In this document: positions 9,819-19,446 of the stretch, piece by piece
Numbering within the stretch: the stretch's first letter is position 1
Layout: each line of letters begins with the position of its first letter
Assembly: GCA_000818945.1 (NCBI GenBank)
Contig: KN805370.1
Span: 1,476,147-1,540,146, forward strand
Direction: 5' to 3'
DNA: 64,000 bases
Source: Schizochytrium sp. CCTCC M209059
Taxonomy: Eukaryota > Sar > Bigyra > Thraustochytrida > Thraustochytriidae
The notes under the pieces: generated by a model
Told to the model about the DNA's origin: nothing
The model's database searches: none
Seen by the model: the letters and a program-made list of their open reading frames with translations, nothing else
Translations under genes and position numbers: made by a program

Positions 9819-12680
9819 ATGGAAGTCGGCGTTGGAGGCACGCTAGTGGAGCTTAAACAAAACATCTTCGGTCTCGTGAGCGGACTGGAACTTCAGTCTG
9901 CGAACGGCACGCTCGAGGTCGTGGTTGTGACCAAAGTGCTGGCCTCAGGTCTTGTGCTTCTGCGCTGGGGCCTGGCACGCGAACCAGAAAAAGACGGTCC
10001 GCTCATTATTCTCGATCTCAATGGCGTGCTCGTGAATCGGCCAAACTTCAAGGACCGTGGCCGCCACGGGCCTTCCGGCAGTCGCCCGACCTTTACGCGG
10101 CGGCCCTTTTGCGATGAGTTCATCCACTTTTGCATGGAGCACTTTCATGTTGGCGTGTGGTCTTGCGGCAAAAGCCAGAACATGGAAATGGAACTCTTTG
10201 ATGCGTACCCGGGCCGGGTGCTCTTTCAATGGGACCAGGAGAAGTCCACCAACGAATGGCCTCGGAGGTCCGTCGTGTCCGAGGCAAAGCCCCTTTTCCT
10301 CAAAGATCTAAACAACATCTGGAGCGTCTTTGAAGGCCGCTTCACGGCTGCAAACACCTTGCTGCTCGATAACCACGCGGAAAAATTTGAGCGCAACCCT
10401 GTGGCAACCTGTGTCCTGGTTCCAGACTTTGACCCGCAACATCCTGACAACATCTTGAGCCCCACGGGTGACTTTTGCCGCGCGCTGGCACAGTACGCGA
10501 CAGAAGCGACACGAGAAGGAAGTGCGCGTCCTGCAAGTCTGGATTCTATTCAGCAAGTCTACCTGCGCGATCGTCTGGCGACCGTCTTTACGTCGAGCGA
10601 GGTCATGAAGAGAAACTGCCCGGACCGTGATGTTGGCTTTTACATGCAACATCGCGACATACCGGGCCCGCGTGCAGAGCCTTTCCGACTCTCCAAGCTC
10701 CTTTCCGTTGGGCAAGAGCACAAGCGCTGGGTCGTCTGCGAGAAGTCGGACGGCGTGCGCCACATGCTTCTCGGCTTACCCGGGCCCGGACGCGAATGCT
10801 TTCTTGTCGATCGCGCATGGAAGTTCCGCTACGTCGGTTCCTTCGAGGCCAACAATGCGGACGGTGATGGACTCGATTCCAAGGATGACTGGCTTCTGCT
10901 GGATGGTGAGATTGTTGCTGAAAATGGGTACCTTATCTTTGACGTCGTTCGCCTCGGCGCGCGAGACGTGGGTGCTCTTTCGGATTTACGCGAACGCATG
11001 AGCCTTTGGCGCGACTTTCGTGGCGATCGTAGTTCGCTTGGTAATCTTTCTTTGATTGACAAGGTGTTCGTAGACCTTTGTGAAATTTCGACGCTGCAAG
11101 AGGCGGCACACACCTTTACCTACCCACACGTGGGCGAGGTGTCTTGCGACGGTTTGGTGCTTACTCCTCTGCAAAAGAATTATTACGAGTACACGGTCAT
11201 CAAGTACAAGCCCGTGGAAGAGCTGACGGTGGATTTTCGCATCTTCACTCGGGATCTCAATGGTAAAAAGCCTCGCGTGCCATTATACTTGTCAGACCAT
11301 GTCACTGTCGCAGGGCGATCTGGAATGACAGACATCGAGACTAGCGAGGGCGTAGTGGACGATGCGTTGCGTGATGAGATCAATCGACATGGAGGCAATC
11401 GCGGGCGCGGCGGATCGCGAAAACCGTCCAGCACGATTGTGGAATGTCGCTTTGACAAAGACTTGGGCGCATGGCGCGGGGTTCGCGGACGTTTTGACAA
11501 GGTTCGCCCGAACTCTCTCCGAACGGGATGGAGCGTTATCGAATCTGTTGCTGAAGCCGTTTCTGTCGAAGACCTCATTAAGCGCGTCGAGGCACTAGTG
11601 CAAGAATACCCGGAAGGCGTCATTGAGGAGAACGAGGTCGCCACGGTCGCTGCGCACTATAATGAGCGGCAAAGTGAGCGAAACAATAAGGGCAGGGATC
11701 AGCTCGATGCAGGCATTGCGAATCTGCGCAAGTTAAATAATTGGGCGAAGGCAGTCATGATTCACGAATGCTGCATGGGCAAACTGACGAACGGTCCGGA
11801 GACAAAGTCGTCGTCCGCGAGTCTGCCAGGTATTCCCAAGATGCTGGGACCAAATTCGAGAAATATGAGCCACAAGGCCATTCGCGAAGCGGAGCGCGCG
11901 CAACCAAAACGTCAGGCACCTATGCGCATTCTAGATTTGGCGTGTGGGCGCGGAGGGGACCTTGCCAAGTGGCGTGTGAGCGCGGCATCAATTCAATCAT
12001 ATGTCGGGGTCGATATTGCAAGCGTGGCACTGGAGGAGGCGCGTCGTCGCGCCCCCTCCGGCAACCAGTACGTCTTTGTGGAGGGAGACATCTCCGATCC
12101 TGCACTAGTGGATCATGAAGCCTTCAAGGGCCAATCTTTTGATGTTGTAAGCACCCAGTTTGCCTTTCATTATCTATGTGGCGAGGAAGATCGCTGCGAG
12201 CGCTTCTTTTCGCTCTGCAGCAACGCGCTCTCCAGTCCTACGCAGAGTGTGGAAGGACAGGACACTTTCGAGCCGCTTTTGCTCGTGTCAACTACGGACG
12301 CCGACGTCCTGCACGCACGCCAACCCAATTTCTCCAACAAGGTGTGCGCCGTGTCCTTTGCGGATCCTCTACCCGCTGACCCAGCGGACATCGCTTTTGG
12401 AAGTGCCTACAGCTTTTCCCTTGGCGATGCTGTTCAGGACTGCAAGGAATTCGTTGTCCCCGAAGCGCGCATCAAAGCGATGGCAGCTCGCCATGGCCTC
12501 GAGCTCGTCGTCTCACAGAACCTTTCTGCCTTTGTATCAGACAAGTGCAAGGCGTACGAGGCAATGCTGCACTCGATGTCTGTGGTTGGTCACAAAACGC
12601 AAGGCAGGGCACCCATGTCTCAGGACGAGTGGGAGGCTATCCAGCTTTACAAGATGATGGTCTTTAGAAAAACAAAATAG
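9819..12680 (+). CDS. fused mRNA capping enzyme: FCP1-like HAD domain + guanylyltransferase + cap (guanine-N7) methyltransferase
   Basis: 953 residues from the first in-frame ATG at 9819; the frame is open further up, but only from a GTG. Residues ~60-215 form an FCP1/NLI-type HAD domain: motif DLNGVL (D66, with N68 where the second Asp is expected), a VWSCGK motif, a basic motif and LLLDN. Residues ~280-600 are an mRNA guanylyltransferase: KSDG with the GMP-accepting Lys K309, then LLLDGEIV, CDGLVL and IKYKP (K462, K464). Residues ~690-953 are a class I methyltransferase with LDLACGRGGDL (D706) and a cap-methyltransferase-like FDVVSTQFAFHY block. The last two domains would add GMP to the 5' end of nuclear mRNA and methylate it at N7. 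No Cys-type or tunnel-type RNA triphosphatase is visible; the HAD domain sits where one is often fused. The stop lies 45 bases from the convergent neighbour. Confidence 0.88.
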   Translation: MEVGVGGTLVELKQNIFGLVSGLELQSANGTLEVVVVTKVLASGLVLLRWGLAREPEKDGPLIILDLNGVLVNRPNFKDRGRHGPSGSRPTFTRRPFCDEFIHFCMEHFHVGVWSCGKSQNMEMELFDAYPGRVLFQWDQEKSTNEWPRRSVVSEAKPLFLKDLNNIWSVFEGRFTAANTLLLDNHAEKFERNPVATCVLVPDFDPQHPDNILSPTGDFCRALAQYATEATREGSARPASLDSIQQVYLRDRLATVFTSSEVMKRNCPDRDVGFYMQHRDIPGPRAEPFRLSKLLSVGQEHKRWVVCEKSDGVRHMLLGLPGPGRECFLVDRAWKFRYVGSFEANNADGDGLDSKDDWLLLDGEIVAENGYLIFDVVRLGARDVGALSDLRERMSLWRDFRGDRSSLGNLSLIDKVFVDLCEISTLQEAAHTFTYPHVGEVSCDGLVLTPLQKNYYEYTVIKYKPVEELTVDFRIFTRDLNGKKPRVPLYLSDHVTVAGRSGMTDIETSEGVVDDALRDEINRHGGNRGRGGSRKPSSTIVECRFDKDLGAWRGVRGRFDKVRPNSLRTGWSVIESVAEAVSVEDLIKRVEALVQEYPEGVIEENEVATVAAHYNERQSERNNKGRDQLDAGIANLRKLNNWAKAVMIHECCMGKLTNGPETKSSSASLPGIPKMLGPNSRNMSHKAIREAERAQPKRQAPMRILDLACGRGGDLAKWRVSAASIQSYVGVDIASVALEEARRRAPSGNQYVFVEGDISDPALVDHEAFKGQSFDVVSTQFAFHYLCGEEDRCERFFSLCSNALSSPTQSVEGQDTFEPLLLVSTTDADVLHARQPNFSNKVCAVSFADPLPADPADIAFGSAYSFSLGDAVQDCKEFVVPEARIKAMAARHGLELVVSQNLSAFVSDKCKAYEAMLHSMSVVGHKTQGRAPMSQDEWEAIQLYKMMVFRKTK

Positions 12681-12725
12681 GTGTTAGAAGCTTTTTTGCA
12701 TGCCCCTGGTGTATCATTTTGGATT

Positions 12726-14738
12726 TTAGGTGGGAAGCATGAGAGACTCTTCTAGGCTCTTGTAAGCACCTTGCTGCTTTTGCTGGGCAGCCCGCAAGTC
12801 TTCAATGAGTTGGCGCTCAAGATCCTCGAGGCGCTGCACCTCCTCTTCCTTTTGTTTGACTCGCTGCGCCTCGTGAGCGAGCTGGCGAGCTTTTTCTGCT
12901 TGTCGCTGCCGATGGAACTCTGCCTCGCGCCTTTGTTGCTCCTCGCGCTTCCGACGGACTTGATCCAGGCGCGCCTTGCGCTTTTGCTCCTTTTCCTGCA
13001 GCCACTTGGCCTCCATTTTCTTCTTTTCTGCAAGAATACGCTGTTTCTCCTCTTGGCACTGCTGCGTAAGCGTGCGCTTGTGTACAAATTGCTTTTGCAG
13101 GACCTCTTGTCGTTTCTCGCGAGCGTGCGTCCTCAGCTTTTTGTTCTTTTCTGTATCTTGAATGATCAGCGTTGTGTTGCTTGCCTTGTGGTTCTGCAGC
13201 GCCTGTGAGCGTTCCAGGCGCTCTCGACGCTGCTCTCGGATTTGGTCCACCCGAACTTCGGTCTCTACGATCTTCTTTTGCGTCGCGTCGTGCTCGCTCT
13301 TGAGATGTTGCAGACGGTTTTTAAGCAGTTGAATGTCTTCTTCCAGATTCCTGCGCTTTTTCTTCTCCTTGCGTAGGCCATCCTGCACTTTGGAAATGGT
13401 CCAGGTGCTTACCTCTGCATACTCTTTCGAGTCATCCTCGACCTCATTTTTTGTTGCCGTACTTCTTCCTTTTATGCCAGTGCGCAAACTCATGGGCGTT
13501 CCGGGTGTGCCGTCATCTTTGCTTTCTGCGTCATCTCGCTCGCGATCTTTGTCAGAAGATACATTGAGGCTTTTCCGCTGCACCGAGCGAGTGCTACTCT
13601 TCTGGGAACGCGGGCTGCTTTGCGGTGATTCAGCATCATCGGCTTGCTGCGAGTGAACACTGGCTTCTTCTTCCGACCGCAAGCTGCTCTTTCCTTGCGA
13701 GCGAGCACTGTTCTTTTCTTGCGAGCGAGCACTGTTCTTTTCTTGCGAGCGAGCACTGCTCTTTTCCTGTGAGCGAGCGCTACCCTTTTCTTGCGAGCGA
13801 GCACTGCTCTTTTCCTGTGAGCGAGCGCTACCCTTTTCTTGCGAGCGAGCACTGTTCCTTTCTTGTGAGCGAGCGCTACCCTTCTGCGAAGATGCATTCT
13901 CGGACACGACTTCTCCATTTGACTCAACTGCTTCGGACCCCTCGCAATTATCGTGCTCTTCGTCATCGGAGCTTGCTCCCTCTTTGCGCCTCGGTGAGCG
14001 TTGCGATGACCTAGAGTTGCGCCGGCTTCTTGCACTCGTGGGTCCCTCTTCTCTTGATTTTTCTTCGGCCACCTCGTCTTCATCCACATCAGATGCAAAC
14101 TCTGCATTGTTCTGGTCGTCGTCGTTGCCGCCATTCTGCTTGGTTTCTTCGTCAATTTCTCTCTTTTCTTCCACATCATCTTCTACATTCCTCTCGTCTC
14201 CCTCATCGCCAGTCTTCTTGGGAGTTTGCGTGTCGCAAGATGAACCTTTTTCGTCCTCGTTTGTCTTTGTCTCGTCAGGATCGCCAACAGCGGGCTCTGC
14301 TTCGGAAGTCTCGTTCCCATCATCGTAAGCGAAATTCTGGACTTCATCTCCATTCTTTGATTCTTGTTCTGCATTATCCTTTTCTTCTTCGCGATGTGCA
14401 TCTTCTGCAAACTGAGTCTCGGAGGTCTTGTCAGGGCCATGAGCAATTTTCTCCGGCTCATCGTTTGCTGCCGTGTGATTTCCCCCGCCAGGTTCGGTCT
14501 TTTCTTCTCCTACTTCTGCAGCATCTTGTTTTTCCTCAGGTCCAGGGTCGTCATCAAGCTTGTTTTCATCGTCTGGAAGGTCATCACGGTTCTGCACATC
14601 ATCCTCAGCTGCTTCAGCTTCGCCTGCGTCGTCGTCTTCATTTCCACGCTCCGCTTGGTCCTTGGTTCCTTGCAAACGACCGCTTCGCGGCCGTTCGTTG
14701 CCATCGGCATCGTTGACCTTTTCCTCGTTGTCCGCCAT
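12726..14738 (-). CDS. acidic and coiled-coil protein with an 8-residue tandem repeat
   Basis: 670 residues from an ATG. The first ~220 residues are extremely acidic and low complexity. The middle holds about eight copies of an octapeptide of the form [GNS]SARSQEK, encoded by 24-bp tandem repeats at about 13690-13878. Residues from ~440 to the end form a long charged coiled coil rich in Glu, Arg, Lys and Gln. I do not recognise the family; similar coiled coils occur in cytoskeletal and basal-body proteins, but nothing here is diagnostic. Repeated Ser-Gln/Arg-Ser sites could be phosphorylated, which is speculation. It is convergent with the capping enzyme and divergent from the VPS9-RCC1 gene. 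Confidence 0.75.
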   Translation of the reverse strand: MADNEEKVNDADGNERPRSGRLQGTKDQAERGNEDDDAGEAEAAEDDVQNRDDLPDDENKLDDDPGPEEKQDAAEVGEEKTEPGGGNHTAANDEPEKIAHGPDKTSETQFAEDAHREEEKDNAEQESKNGDEVQNFAYDDGNETSEAEPAVGDPDETKTNEDEKGSSCDTQTPKKTGDEGDERNVEDDVEEKREIDEETKQNGGNDDDQNNAEFASDVDEDEVAEEKSREEGPTSARSRRNSRSSQRSPRRKEGASSDDEEHDNCEGSEAVESNGEVVSENASSQKGSARSQERNSARSQEKGSARSQEKSSARSQEKGSARSQEKSSARSQEKNSARSQEKNSARSQGKSSLRSEEEASVHSQQADDAESPQSSPRSQKSSTRSVQRKSLNVSSDKDRERDDAESKDDGTPGTPMSLRTGIKGRSTATKNEVEDDSKEYAEVSTWTISKVQDGLRKEKKKRRNLEEDIQLLKNRLQHLKSEHDATQKKIVETEVRVDQIREQRRERLERSQALQNHKASNTTLIIQDTEKNKKLRTHAREKRQEVLQKQFVHKRTLTQQCQEEKQRILAEKKKMEAKWLQEKEQKRKARLDQVRRKREEQQRREAEFHRQRQAEKARQLAHEAQRVKQKEEEVQRLEDLERQLIEDLRAAQQKQQGAYKSLEESLMLPT
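13690..13878 (-). repeat. 24-bp coding minisatellite (octapeptide repeat)
   Basis: About eight 24-base units inside the coiled-coil gene, in frame. Two unit variants alternate: CTTGCGAGCGAGCACTG and CTGTGAGCGAGCGCTAC types on the plus strand. Confidence 0.85.
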
Positions 14739-15342
14739 CGTGCGCTCGTCAATGTTTGTGCGTCAAATTGATCGACCGTCCAAGCGCATCCCTCGCTGCT
14801 TGCCGGCTGACGCGACGACGTTCGTGTCGTGGTCAATCCTTCAACAGACGCGCAGCGCAGGCTTTGAAGCCTTGCCCCAAGGTATGCGATCATACAAGAA
14901 CGCCAAGAAAGGTCAAGCCGCCATACAAAAAGATCGCTTGTGGTGTCACTTACCATGCGCAGAACAAAGCTATACAAGCTCATCCTTCCGTATACACTTT
15001 TCCCTTACTACGAGTGCTCTTTTTGCCAACGGATAGGTGCTTCTGCTACAAGTGAATTATAGCACCATGAAAACAGCATCGTGGTTCAATTCTCGACAGT
15101 AAATAGGAATAGTAAAAGAGGTGCAAAGGATCTATAACTCATTTGCACCCGAGATGATCGAAAAGGGCTAGCAGAAAAAGATCGTGGCAGGGACTGCCGC
15201 AGCGCAGTCGCGGGGAGCGAGAGCTCCGCGGTGAAAGAACGGGACGCAGGACGATTGGCTGAATCGTGTTGTATGCGAACCTCCCGTCTCCCCATCTCTC
15301 CCTGCTCGCCAGCTCTTCCTTTGGTTAAGGGCGAGAAAGGCA
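14739..15342. other. divergent promoter region
   Basis: 604 bases between two divergent starts (minus gene at 14738, plus gene at 15343). No gene is supported. A CGTATAC motif lies at 14989-14995, part of a motif seen in several other spacers of the window. Confidence 0.5.
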
Positions 15343-18300
15343 ATGATCGAGACGGAGAGACTCGAGGTGAACTCGGTGTTTGCAACCTTCAAGGAGCACT
15401 GCGACCAGGTCTTGCGCGAGTACGTGGCAGAGCGAAATCGAAGACGATGCGTGCTTAAGCACAGACGAATTTATTCTGATGATGTAGACCCTGCATCATG
15501 GTCCGTCTCCGATCGCACAAACGTACAGCACGGCGACGCTCAGCTTTTGGGCCAGAACGGAGCGGTGAGCGAGGAACAAACATCCTTTACAGACTGTGAT
15601 CAAAGTATCCAAGGCACAGCAGCGATGAGAGACTCGAGCGTAGCAGACAGGCGTGATGCAGACACTCGACTCGATTTAGCCAACGCTGCCGTTGAGTCAC
15701 AAGGCAGTGCGCAACCGTCAGTCTCACTGGAAAGCACCGACGAATTTCTCGAAGAGGGTGCCACGGTAATCCTTTGCATTCCACAAGAGCTGTCTTTACG
15801 ATCACGACCAAACCTTGACGATGTGCGCTCGCACATGCTCGCTGCTGCCGCGGAATCGCGTGGAGACTTTGTGACATTGGACGGGCGTAAAATCATCATC
15901 AAAGGAAATCAGGTTTTCGTGGGCGGCGCAGAGAAGACCACGCGCGTTCGGCCCATGTGGCGCGAGCGTATGGTCTTTGTACTCTATTCTGAGTCTGTGC
16001 AAGTCACAACCCTTTGCGGGGCTGGAGGGACTGAGGTGACGATTTCGTTAAAGATATTGCACATTGACCGCCCCCTGCGTGGAGGCTGCGCGTCGCCATG
16101 TACGCTCGCAGGTATGACGTTGAACCAGATTGGCAAATACTTGGGGGTCTTGCGATCATATCCTGAACACGAACCAGTATTCGAAGAGCTGGACGAGGTT
16201 ATTGGCGCAGTGCAGGATACCTGGGTGGACGCCGCCGGCAGCGAGTTTCATGAAAACGTGCAACGCATGGTCAAGAGCTGGATCCGAACGTCTGCCGCCT
16301 CGCTCATTTACTCGTCGTCTTGTTTCGCAGCGCTGCATCACCGCGGCGCCACCACCAACGAGAACGGTGACACCAATACTGAAGGCCGTCTCGACCGCTT
16401 GCGAAGGGAGCGCGAAAGCCTACACACGCAGGTGCGACGGCACACGATTCAAGTCGAGCAAGCACTAGAGGGGTATGTCATGGCGCAATTGCATGATCAA
16501 GCGATGGGCCAGCTGCGGCGAGCTTTTGTGCAAGAGGACACAAAATTTGCCCAGGAGGCTGTCGCCTTACGCGCACGGGGATTGAACCAACAAGACTTAG
16601 GTATGCGGCCCGAGTACCAATGCCCCCAAGATGCCGCAATCGAGCACCTGCAACAGTTATCCACGAAAATAACGCCGCTCGAAAAGCTCTTGTGTTTGGA
16701 GACGGTGGTGTCATACATCAATGCAGCGGTCGAAGACAACTTGCACCGGCATTTCGAGGATGTGTCGAGCTTCCAACTCACAACGGATGACCTTTTGGAC
16801 CAGCTCATCTACGTCATGGTCTGGACAGAGGGTCTTGAGGATCTGTCTGCGCAAATATATTTCATGCGCGCGTTTCACACGATGAATGTGAACACGACTG
16901 CGCTCGGTTACAATTTGGCCAATGTTGAGGTGGCAGCTCTTTGGATCATGGGAAACGGGCGTGAATTATCAGCTACAACAGTGGAGCGCATGCGTGAACG
17001 CGTCGCCCCATGTGGGCCGCCACTCAGTCAGACTGTTGTGGCTACAGACGGGGACTTTTCGCGACTTTTCGTGGTCGTTGATGCCCAGAACTCTTCGCGC
17101 GAGGTGATGCTGGCTTTGCAGGGAAGTGCCGGGGAGAGACGCAGACCTGCGGTTTCGTGGCAGGAACCTGCGCTTCTTGAAAACATTCAGCGCTTTGCAG
17201 CGAGTAAGTTCACGCCTGGAGTGCATGCGTGGATTGGTCGAAGTGGGCGCGTCCGTGTCAGTACGGGGATGCACCACTCGTTGCTTTCCCGTCAGCGATT
17301 TCGACGAGTCGCATGCGGGGAAAACCACATGCTTGCCGTGAACCATGCGGGCCAACTGTTTGCATGGGGGGATAATCGCGATGGACAGGTGGGCGTAGGT
17401 GAACGAGAGGATCGATGCACTTCGCCGATGTGGGTCGACTTTCCGGCCTCCACCAAGGCGGATCGGGCGCGCGAAGATGGTCGGCAAATCGTGGTGGAAA
17501 TTGCCTGCGGGGCACGGCACTCGCTGGCGCTCACGGCAGACCAAGAAGTTTGGTCTTGGGGTCGAGGTACGTGTGGACGCCTCGGTCTAGGTCCACGCAC
17601 GGATACGCAATATCTGCCTGCGCGCGTTGATCGCCTCAACGATGAGCGCATTGAACAGCTCGCTGTTGGGTGGTCGCACAGCCTTGCCATTTCGGAGCTT
17701 GGCGTCGTTTTCGTTTGGGGATGCGGTGCTGAGGGACGTCTTGGGCTTGGGACCGTGTCAGATGTGTATATACCGACGCAAGTGAATTTGCATGGCCGAC
17801 GAGCCGCTAGTGCAGCGGCAGGGTACGCGCACTCATGCATTTTGTTACGTGATGGAACTCTTTTAGGATGTGGAAGTGCGGCATTTGGTCAGCTTGGACT
17901 CGGTCGGAAAGCACTCTCGAAAGCGGTACTCGAGGCTCCTCCGAACGACGTCACGGGCAAGTCTGTGCGGCAGCGGGAAGGTAGTAGCTCTAGCGACGTC
18001 CGTGGTTCCTCCCCACATCAAAAACATGCCCAACACGAGGTTGAGGCCTTTGCGCCATCGCTGTTGGAAATGATGAAGAATCTACTTCCAACCTCACCGG
18101 GTGCGGAAGAAGGGCGTGGCTCGTTTACCTCGCCGCTGTCGGTTGCGAGTCCCAAACAGTCACGCGATCAACAGCAGGAGGATTGCCAGGACCACCATGG
18201 TGTTCATCACCAGCGAGCAGGACCCGGCCCGGTCTCGGAGACCCCTCGAAGGAGACCGTTTGTCCGCGGGAAGGAACAAGGGTTGCATCGGCAGGAAAAT

Positions 18301-18624
18301 CAGGACGCTTGCGGCGACAGTTTTGCTGACTCATCGCTCACGCTGCGAAGCGTCGACGGCGGTCTTTCTTGCCTCGTTCCGTTGCCGTTGCCTCATCTCG
18401 GTTCGCACCGCATAGTGAGCGTCGATTGCGGGCGTTATCACGCGGCTGCTGTGACGGATCTCAGCGAGGTGCTCGTGTGGGGCTTTGACGAGCAGGACGA
18501 CATTATCATCCCAGAGCCGGCTTTGGTGCGCAATCTTTTGCCTGGCGCCGCGGACCACGTAATTTGCGGCGCAGGGACCACCTTTGTAGTTTTCTGTCAA
18601 GAGGTCATATCCTCGCTCAACTAG
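15343..18624 (+). CDS. VPS9-domain and RCC1-repeat protein, putative Rab5-type GEF
   Basis: 1093 residues from an ATG. Residues ~1-430 are not recognised and contain charged helical segments. Residues ~440-540 look like a VPS9 domain: LEKLLCLETVVSYI, then TTDDLLDQLIYVMV with the acidic pair that VPS9 factors use, then a GYNLANVE segment near residue 522 matching the conserved Tyr region. From ~residue 625 come RCC1 blades with repeated CG..H..A and WG...GQLG/GRLG signatures; one loop of about 150 residues (from ~865) is low complexity, and a last blade closes the propeller. VPS9 domains activate Rab5-family GTPases on early endosomes; RCC1 propellers bind proteins, GTPases or chromatin. Alsin also joins RCC1 and VPS9, but in the opposite order and with DH-PH and MORN modules that I do not see here. 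Confidence 0.72.
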   Translation: MIETERLEVNSVFATFKEHCDQVLREYVAERNRRRCVLKHRRIYSDDVDPASWSVSDRTNVQHGDAQLLGQNGAVSEEQTSFTDCDQSIQGTAAMRDSSVADRRDADTRLDLANAAVESQGSAQPSVSLESTDEFLEEGATVILCIPQELSLRSRPNLDDVRSHMLAAAAESRGDFVTLDGRKIIIKGNQVFVGGAEKTTRVRPMWRERMVFVLYSESVQVTTLCGAGGTEVTISLKILHIDRPLRGGCASPCTLAGMTLNQIGKYLGVLRSYPEHEPVFEELDEVIGAVQDTWVDAAGSEFHENVQRMVKSWIRTSAASLIYSSSCFAALHHRGATTNENGDTNTEGRLDRLRRERESLHTQVRRHTIQVEQALEGYVMAQLHDQAMGQLRRAFVQEDTKFAQEAVALRARGLNQQDLGMRPEYQCPQDAAIEHLQQLSTKITPLEKLLCLETVVSYINAAVEDNLHRHFEDVSSFQLTTDDLLDQLIYVMVWTEGLEDLSAQIYFMRAFHTMNVNTTALGYNLANVEVAALWIMGNGRELSATTVERMRERVAPCGPPLSQTVVATDGDFSRLFVVVDAQNSSREVMLALQGSAGERRRPAVSWQEPALLENIQRFAASKFTPGVHAWIGRSGRVRVSTGMHHSLLSRQRFRRVACGENHMLAVNHAGQLFAWGDNRDGQVGVGEREDRCTSPMWVDFPASTKADRAREDGRQIVVEIACGARHSLALTADQEVWSWGRGTCGRLGLGPRTDTQYLPARVDRLNDERIEQLAVGWSHSLAISELGVVFVWGCGAEGRLGLGTVSDVYIPTQVNLHGRRAASAAAGYAHSCILLRDGTLLGCGSAAFGQLGLGRKALSKAVLEAPPNDVTGKSVRQREGSSSSDVRGSSPHQKHAQHEVEAFAPSLLEMMKNLLPTSPGAEEGRGSFTSPLSVASPKQSRDQQQEDCQDHHGVHHQRAGPGPVSETPRRRPFVRGKEQGLHRQENQDACGDSFADSSLTLRSVDGGLSCLVPLPLPHLGSHRIVSVDCGRYHAAAVTDLSEVLVWGFDEQDDIIIPEPALVRNLLPGAADHVICGAGTTFVVFCQEVISSLN

Positions 18625-19446
18625 TAGTAGCAGTACGTAGTAGCCTACACGATGACTCGTATATTATCTTAATATAAGAGTCTTTTCGGGTGAGAGAAAG
18701 TAGAAAGAGAGAGGATAGAGAGGTTCAGTGACCGCAACGCGAAGTCCAATAGAACCTAACGCGCAGGCTGCTCCTCCATCCTGCCTGCACACGAGTGAGT
18801 GTCGTGAGCAGTAGTGCGGGTATTGGTTTGGTCGCCCCTGCTACTTACTTGTTAGATCCTCTTGCCCACCCCCCAGGTCCTCCAGAACCCGCAAGCAAAA
18901 CAACAATTGTCCACCTGCGCCGCTCGTGTTCCGCCGCAACCCGCCATTGCCACTGGCCGCAACGGCCGGCCTCTTGACTGATGAGCTGGCAGGTCGGGTC
19001 AGGTCAGGTCGACACGGCCACACGTCGCCACTCCGCACCAGGTCCGAGCTGGCCCTCTGGCGTGGCGTGCGCGGTGGCTCGGGCTGCTCTTTTCGCCCCT
19101 TCCCGCGATGCGATACTAGTATACGTATACGCACGTAAGCTCTCTGCGCGTGCTCTCCGTTCAGAGTCAGGGCGCCGAAAGAAGTACACGTACGGGGTGC
19201 ACACCCCCTCGAAGCCCCCGCAGTCGCGCTTGCGTTCCGGTGGTACGAGGCGGGTAGGTGGGGGCTAGGGGGTCCTAGCGCTGGCTGCGATCCCGGCCAA
19301 AAGGCCGCGGCAGGAGCGCAGCAGCCGTGCAAAGAGGGCCGAGATCCAGCGCGGCGGGGAGCACACGGCGCGGGAGAAGGGACGCGAAGCGAGGCAAACC
19401 CGCAAGTCGGACGCGGAGGAGCTGCGAGGCGAGAGGGCGAGCGAGC
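18625..19446. other. spacer and leader before the PARP gene
   Basis: 822 bases without a supported gene. It includes the TATACGTATACGCACG segment near 19120-19135. The frame that continues into the PARP gene is open from a GTG at 19327, but the first ATG is at 19447. An opposite-strand frame (18841-19797) is an Arg-rich shadow. Confidence 0.5.

Noticed and set aside
19327..19446. GTG-started N-terminal extension of the PARP
   Set aside because: Eukaryotic nuclear genes start at ATG as a rule; the first in-frame ATG is at 19447 and the extra residues are low complexity.
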